Source of the DNA: Enoplolaimus lenunculus | Lineage: Eukaryota > Nematoda > Enoplea > Enoplida > Thoracostomopsidae | Reading direction: 5' to 3' | Length of the DNA stretch: 64,000 bases | Assembly: GCA_030248215.1 (NCBI GenBank) | Contig: JASANG010001995.1 | Span: forward strand, 124,001-188,000 | In this document: one piece after another, positions 58,801 to 64,000 of the stretch | Numbering within the stretch: the first letter of the stretch is position 1 | Layout of the letters: the number at the start of each line of letters is the position of its first letter | Notes under the pieces: generated by a model | Database searches by the model: none | Told to the model about the DNA's origin: nothing | The model's input: only the letters and a program-made list of their open reading frames with translations | Made by a program: the position numbers and the translations under genes

Positions 58801-58964
58801 TCGAAGCCAGCTCAACATGCCAGAGAACGGGGGTCAAAATATTGCAACACGACTCATAACTTATTATATGCAGTATATATTAAACCTCGTGGCGCAACCT
58901 GTAAAAATCACACATTGTTTAAACCTTGTAACTTAACCATTCAGCTATCCACTAATACACTATT
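49830..58964. other. Intergenic stretch, repeats only
   Basis: Besides the MITE at 53531-53689 it contains several CCCGTAGCC-type fragments and a relative of 2888-3075 (50759-50935). TTAGGC-like patches (53150-53195, 55605-55665, 57190-57310) and GAGCGAG-motif repeats (50050, 57960, 58320) are also here. No gene recognised. Confidence 0.5.
53531..53689. mobile_element. hAT-like MITE with perfect 8-bp target duplication CGGACCGC
   Basis: CGGACCGC flanks both sides (53523-53530 and 53690-53697). The ends GGTTCGTAGCC and GGCTACGGGCC are inverted. It is a 159-base, CCCGTAGCC-family relative of 49655-49829 in the opposite orientation. Confidence 0.82.
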
Positions 58965-59324
58965 TAGGGTGCAACCGGAATTACAATTTACCGGAACCGG
59001 AAAGTGAAAAATGCATTTCACCAAAAATTTCATTTTAATCTTATTTTTTGCTCTATTATTTGTGAAATAACCTTAGTCGAACATAGGTATTTATTATATT
59101 TGGTGTATTTTAGATTTTCATCATCGACTGAAGTGAAATCCACCATCAATGGCTTATATTCGAAGTACAAGTGGCTTTCTAAAGAGATTCTTAAAAATTA
59201 GCAAAGTTAAGAAAACGGCCAAATTATAACACCAGAATTTTTAAATCCGGTCAAAATTTACCGGAACCGAAACCGGAAGGTGAAAAAATGCCGGAACCGG
59301 AACCGGAATTCCGATTGCACCCTG
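58965..59324. mobile_element. MITE of the GTGCAACCGGAA family (copy 2)
   Basis: The ends AGGGTGCAACCGGAATT and, inverted, CAGGGTGCAATCGGAATTCC match, and CCGGAACCGGAA runs lie inside both ends. It is collinear, inverted, with 5648-6065. It has no coding capacity. Confidence 0.7.
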
Positions 59325-59683
59325 ATATATATAGCAAGTTAATAAGCTACGGTACACAAAACCTACAATATATATCCGGTGTCACTGATGCAATTTGTCA
59401 CAATTTGCAATGTGTGCCGGGAAAGGAAATTTGAAATCGAACCTAGGACATGGGTACCTCATGCAGGCTAGTGGTGGTAGGCCTGGTGCGGTAGTGACAA
59501 AAAACCGTTGCTGTGATTATATTTTGTTGTATTCAAGGTTACTGTGGCGTTTCTTGCGTATTTAGTATTCGGTTTCTGTTTTGTGGAAGAGAAAACTGTT
59601 TTTACTGATTTTTTAATGTTTTATTAATAAATGCAGACAAATCAAAAATTTGATTGAGACAGCTGAAACAGTAATTATAATAA

Positions 59684-59690
59684 TCATAAC

Positions 59691-59737
<47 letters not shown>

Positions 59738-59752
59738 TAATAATAATAATAC
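59684..59752. repeat. (AAT)n microsatellite
   Basis: It is a run of AAT units with few interruptions. The poly-Ile and poly-Leu open frames over it are artefacts. Confidence 0.92.
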
Positions 59753-60099
59753 TAATAAAACAGCAGAGAAACTGCAACAGAAACAACGACAACAACAACA
59801 CCACCAACAACAGTTGCTTCTAGACGAATCTAAACTTAAGTTTTTTGGCCAATCTGAATTAAAATTCAATCAACTCTTAAACCTAAAACCAATCATTTTT
59901 CTCTGTTGGTTTTAAAAAATAAGGCAGATTATGCGTGACCTGACTACTGACTGAGATTTATTAATACAGAAAAAACACTGTCGGTTTGAAATAAGTTTTC
60001 GTGCGATGGAAGCTTAATAACGGCGCTAACGGACGCTAAATATGGTTTTGTCGAAAACGGAACCAATCGGATGGCACAGTCGAAGCAAAATAAAGTAAT

Positions 60100-60284
60100 G
60101 GCCAATGTATAAAACAGGGACGTTACAAAGGTATAAGCATATTCCTAAGCCTAGCCTAAGCCTTAGCCTAAGCGTACGAATAAGCTTATACCTATTAAGC
60201 ATAAGCAAAGAAATTAGTCTTAACGCTTAAGATACTCTATTGCACTCCAGTAGAAAACGTACCGCCCTGATCGTTACATGGACC
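60100..60284. mobile_element. hAT-like MITE with CCTAAG repeats (family A, copy 4), perfect target duplication
   Basis: AAAGTAAT flanks both sides (60092-60099 and 60285-60292). The ends are GGCCAATGTATAAAACAGGG and, inverted, GGTCCATGTAACGATCAGGG. The interior has CCTAAGCCTAGCCTAAGCC. The exact 8-base duplication anchors the hAT assignment for the whole family. Confidence 0.85.
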
Positions 60285-60292
60285 AAAGTAAT

Positions 60293-63200
60293 TAAAATAG
60301 ATTTGCCTTTGTTTCACAACGATCAGTAAAGAGTTTAGCTTATTTTTTTGTTTCCTCTTTAATTCTACAAACGCGGGCAGTTAAAACGTTCACAAAACAC
60401 ATATATACGTCTCGTACATATGTGGTCACAAATTGGCTTAATCCTTTCCTGAATACCGCGAAAGCGCTGTGTAATAAGTACTCACAAAATTCACAATTCA
60501 CATTGTTAACAATTTATTACTAAAGATGACACCACACAATAGATACACAATGCACAGTGTTAACAATTATTTACTATAGATGGGCACCGGATATCCAGAT
60601 ATCCGGATATCCGCTGGATATCCGAAATGCTGTTGTGTGAAAAAAATTTAAAATAATTTGCATTGCTTCCCATTGCAGTAACTGGGGCTGACGATAAGAA
60701 ATTCCGTATTCAAATCTGCATTAAAATATTAAACCCCATTCCTGCATAATTCCATGATGATTTAAATTTCTACTTCTTAAAACATGCCAAAACAACAAAA
60801 ACTTGAGTTTCGCGTAATATTTATCGGAATAATGACTTTGTGTTTTTAAATTATCTCAAAATTAGCCAACTGAAAAACTTGCATTAAATAAGAACGTCAA
60901 GAACTAAATTTATTATCTTTGCAAGAACAAAATCTACTTAAACATATACCAAGTCACGTCGATAGATTACACATTAGGCGTCATTTTAAATTCTGGCCGC
61001 TCTTGATTTAATAAGACACCCAAGCCTGGCTGTTTTATGACGTTAATTAGTAAAAGGCTAGCTTGCAAACATGACAATCTGTAAAGGGCACATTTGAATT
61101 TCCCATGACACAGAACCCACGAGCTCATATCTTTTGAATGCAAACCCCCCACGCTAACCGACTTTCTTCACATACACAAAAACAGTCCAGAACTTCTTTA
61201 TCTGCGATTTTAGCTGTCTGAATAATAAACAGCTTAATGTAGGGTTGGGAGTCGAACACATCATCCTGCTTAGTGTCTTTTCCAAATGCGGAAGGTTCAA
61301 GTAAGCCGCAGCCTCCCCCTGAGAAAGAAAAAGCACAAAATTGATTCAAAAGGTTTGGTTGTTACAAAGAAATGTTTGATCCTACATTTGGGTCATGCAC
61401 TTAACGGTAAATTAGGTGCGTTAAACCAGTCATGAAAGGCAAACAAATGTCGCAATTCAACTCAGGGCGCCGGTTTTACACAATACATAAAAAATATAGG
61501 TTTATCAGAAATTTCTAAATCTGCCGTTGTAAGCAGGGCACCATGAAAGTAACATTGGCTGATGTTTGTACCATTTAACGTAAGTATATTTTAATGTGGT
61601 TTTGCTTCTCCGAACGTAAAACGGCTCATATATATAGTTCGAGGGAAGGGTGACATTCGATTGAATCGGAGACAAACCAAATCAACTCAATTTCAGGTGG
61701 CCAACGCAAGTCCTCAGACGAGGTTAAAATCCAACTAATGAAGTTATTGCCTAGTGTATGTATCTGTGGAATTTATGTTTCTAAAGTAAGCCGATAAAAA
61801 ACAATTTATAGGCTTTCCAATTCCAACGTTTTTACTGGCCCCGTCGGAGACATTAGACTGGCTACAAACAAACTGTAAAAAATAAATGTGTAAATAAATC
61901 AAGCATCAAATCAGAACACAGAAACTTGGTTTGACGTAGTCAACAAAAGGAAGCAACAACACTCCCAGTGTTGTTGTTGTTGGTGGTGGTGTTGTTGTTG
62001 TTGTTGCTGCCGCTGCTGCTGTTGTTGTTGTTTTCGTTGGTTTTGTTAAACACTATTCTATACTTCTTCTATAACGGCTCTTAGTTGCTGGCCTTGTGTT
62101 TGGTCTTCATGTTGTTTACAGTCGATATTATTTATGTTTCAACTCTCGTTGAAACTCCTATTCAGACAATTTAAAAGATTTGTTTGTGTACCATACAACC
62201 CTGTTCGATCCTTTCTTCCCTGTTTCGCTCTTGGCCCCTTCCGTCTTGCCTTTTATTGTGTATCTCGATAGGGTTCAAATCAATTTGGCTAATTAGATTT
62301 GTTTAGTCTGCCCTTATACACTGACCTCTGCAAGACATATGGTTCATATATGTGTACTTATGTCTGTACGCAAGTAGCTTCGGGCCTGTGTCACCCCTGC
62401 CACACATAGAACTGTGGGGTCACTCTCTGATTCCTCGGACTAACAGATCCGTAGCCAGGGAGGTGCCTAAAGGTGCTATGACCCAATCAATGATTTGACA
62501 AATTTTAGGAATTTCTTTTAATAACTAAATGCCAGCTCAGATAAAGTGACTAAAAATGAAACCATATTAACCCTAAGTTAATGTGGATGATATATACACG
62601 TGACGGGGGCCAAAAGTGTATATCCGGTTGCACTCCTTGAACCGGCTTTGGAAACATTGTTTCAGAGTCGTCCGTATTCAATAAGAAACCGTTTTAAGAT
62701 GTGCTCGGAAAATTGAGAATCAAAGCTTTCATTTAAAAACTCCTGAGCACTCTTCTGGTACACCTAAGTCTAAAATCTATAAACCTGAGCCAAGTCAAGA
62801 ACGGTAGGCCTGTGATTAAGCCTAAGAGAACACTTTTTCATCGTTAAACATTGATCGTGCTTCGCATATACGAAGCACACGTTTAGCTTATATTCCATTC
62901 TTCTTAAATAAGCTATAAGATAAGAGTCTATATAAAGAGTCGAAATATATATCACCTATCACTAGTATTAAGTGATGCCATACACAAAATAAATTGTTTT
63001 ATTTAAATCATCAAAACATGAACGTCTTGTATTTCAAACATTAATAACCTTAAACAGCTCAGTAATTCGAATCTTAAATGATTTAAACATAAATATCTTA
63101 ATATTCAAGAAACTGCTATTGCCAGTTTATAAGGCACAAATTCTTTCTTTCAAGAAATAGTTGTCTTTTATTCAAGAATTAATTTGCGATTTTTGATTTT

Positions 63201-64000
63201 TATATATGTAAAAAAGTTGCTCTGTTTATATTCTTAGAGCAGTATATAAATAATCGAATTTCAAAGATATTTCGGGTTGAGCTCAAGCTCCCCTAACCTA
63301 AGTTTACGTCTTGGGCGTATCTTTCGTTGTAAAATTAGTGTACTGAGTTGAGCGTTAGCTGCCAAATTTGGAGTCGGTTTCCCTGGCACGTATCTGCGTT
63401 TTATTTCAGACATATTCGTCTTATGTTTCAGAAATATGTCTTATATTTCGAAAATATTTTTTAATCGTTCATGAAACTAAGATTTAAATTTAAGACATTC
63501 AAGTGTGAAAATTTTTTAACCAATATTTCTGAAATATTTAAGAAATAAAAATCTTGAATTCAAGACATATATGTCTGGAGCCTGTATTAAGACAAAATTG
63601 TCTTAAATTTCAGACAATATTTCTTAGATACAAGACAATTTATTTTGTGTGCAGATTTCAGCCAGTACAAAATAAGGATAAAATTTGGGCACAAATTTTA
63701 AAGTTATCGAAAATATTCCTACGACTAAAAATACTTTACCGGCGAAAATTTAATATACTCCTGAATTCCTTTTCCGAGAGCCATATTATTATCTCTGCCA
63801 TATTAATATTCCCAACCGCTATATTCTTCCGACCTGTCATATGTTTCCATTCCGAGCAAAGTGCAACCGGATGTCAAATACCGAACAGCTAATTTTATAC
63901 CGGAACTGGAACCGAGTGTCAAACGGATTGTGAGACGCATTTTAATGCAACCTATTGAAACTGGTAATGGGTGGTATCCAATAGATTATTTTCGTTTAAC
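60293..64000. other. Intergenic stretch at the right edge, no gene recognised
   Basis: It contains a GGATATCC cluster (60597-60622), a GTT microsatellite with Gln-like antisense reading (61968-62035) and an AAGACA/TGTCTT-rich AT tract (63400-63650). A fragment of the GTGCAACCGG repeat lies at about 63862-63925. Confidence 0.5.
61968..62035. repeat. (GTT)n/(GCT)n microsatellite
   Basis: The minus strand would read Gln and His codons, much like the tract in Cav3 exon 19, but no flanking exon could be supported. Confidence 0.85.

Noticed and set aside
59613-59869. Poly-Ile and poly-Leu open frames
   Set aside because: They are produced by the AAT microsatellite.
1-64000. Retrovirus-like, LTR, LINE or CRISPR elements
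   Set aside because: I saw no reverse transcriptase, integrase, capsid or LTR pair, and no regular spacer array.

Overview
The window is animal genomic DNA: AT-rich, with canonical GT-AG introns and many small non-autonomous DNA transposons. It holds the 5' (N-terminal) part of one recognisable protein-coding gene. This is a T-type (Cav3) voltage-gated calcium channel alpha1 subunit on the minus strand. I place the source as an invertebrate metazoan, and a protostome is plausible because of the alternative domain-II turret exons described below. The species cannot be fixed from the sequence. The TTAGGC-like repeats recall nematode telomeres, but here they sit inside transposons and are not taxonomic proof.

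Gene region (1-29158). I could join 21 coding exons in frame. Exon 1 starts at 29158 and exon 21 runs off the left edge at base 1. They encode about 1937 residues: a long serine- and arginine-rich N-terminus of about 372 residues, domain I (S1-S6), the gating-brake helix pair, a long I-II linker with a polyglutamine tract, domain II (S1-S6), and at least 455 residues of II-III linker with a second Q/H tract. Domains III and IV and the C-terminus must lie left of the window.

The most interesting feature is a pair of alternative exons for the domain II S5-to-pore turret. One has three cysteines (10743-10863) and the other has five (6707-6869). They share entry and exit phases, and either both or neither would break the frame, so they should be mutually exclusive. 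This matches the arrangement known from snail LCav3 (exons 12a/12b), where turret choice switches the channel between calcium-preferring and strongly sodium-permeable forms. A second likely alternative event is a 44-base microexon (15461-15504) paired with two donors four bases apart at the end of exon 9.

Introns. They range from about 170 bases to 3.9 kb, or 5.9 kb between exons 15 and 16b. They hold hAT-like MITEs with 8-bp target duplications, a TA-flanked Tc1-like MITE, a dispersed TTTCCG repeat, tRNA-like elements and a minisatellite next to exon 12.

Upstream region (29159-64000). About 35 kb have no recognisable gene. They contain a Harbinger-like palindromic MITE flanked by TTA, several hAT-like MITEs (some filled with CCTAAG repeats), a GC-rich foldback family, microsatellites and a 111-base tandem duplication. 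Distal promoter elements, enhancers or non-coding first exons of the channel gene could be here, but none can be proved from the sequence. I saw no retrovirus-like or LTR element, no reverse transcriptase, no rRNA and no CRISPR array.
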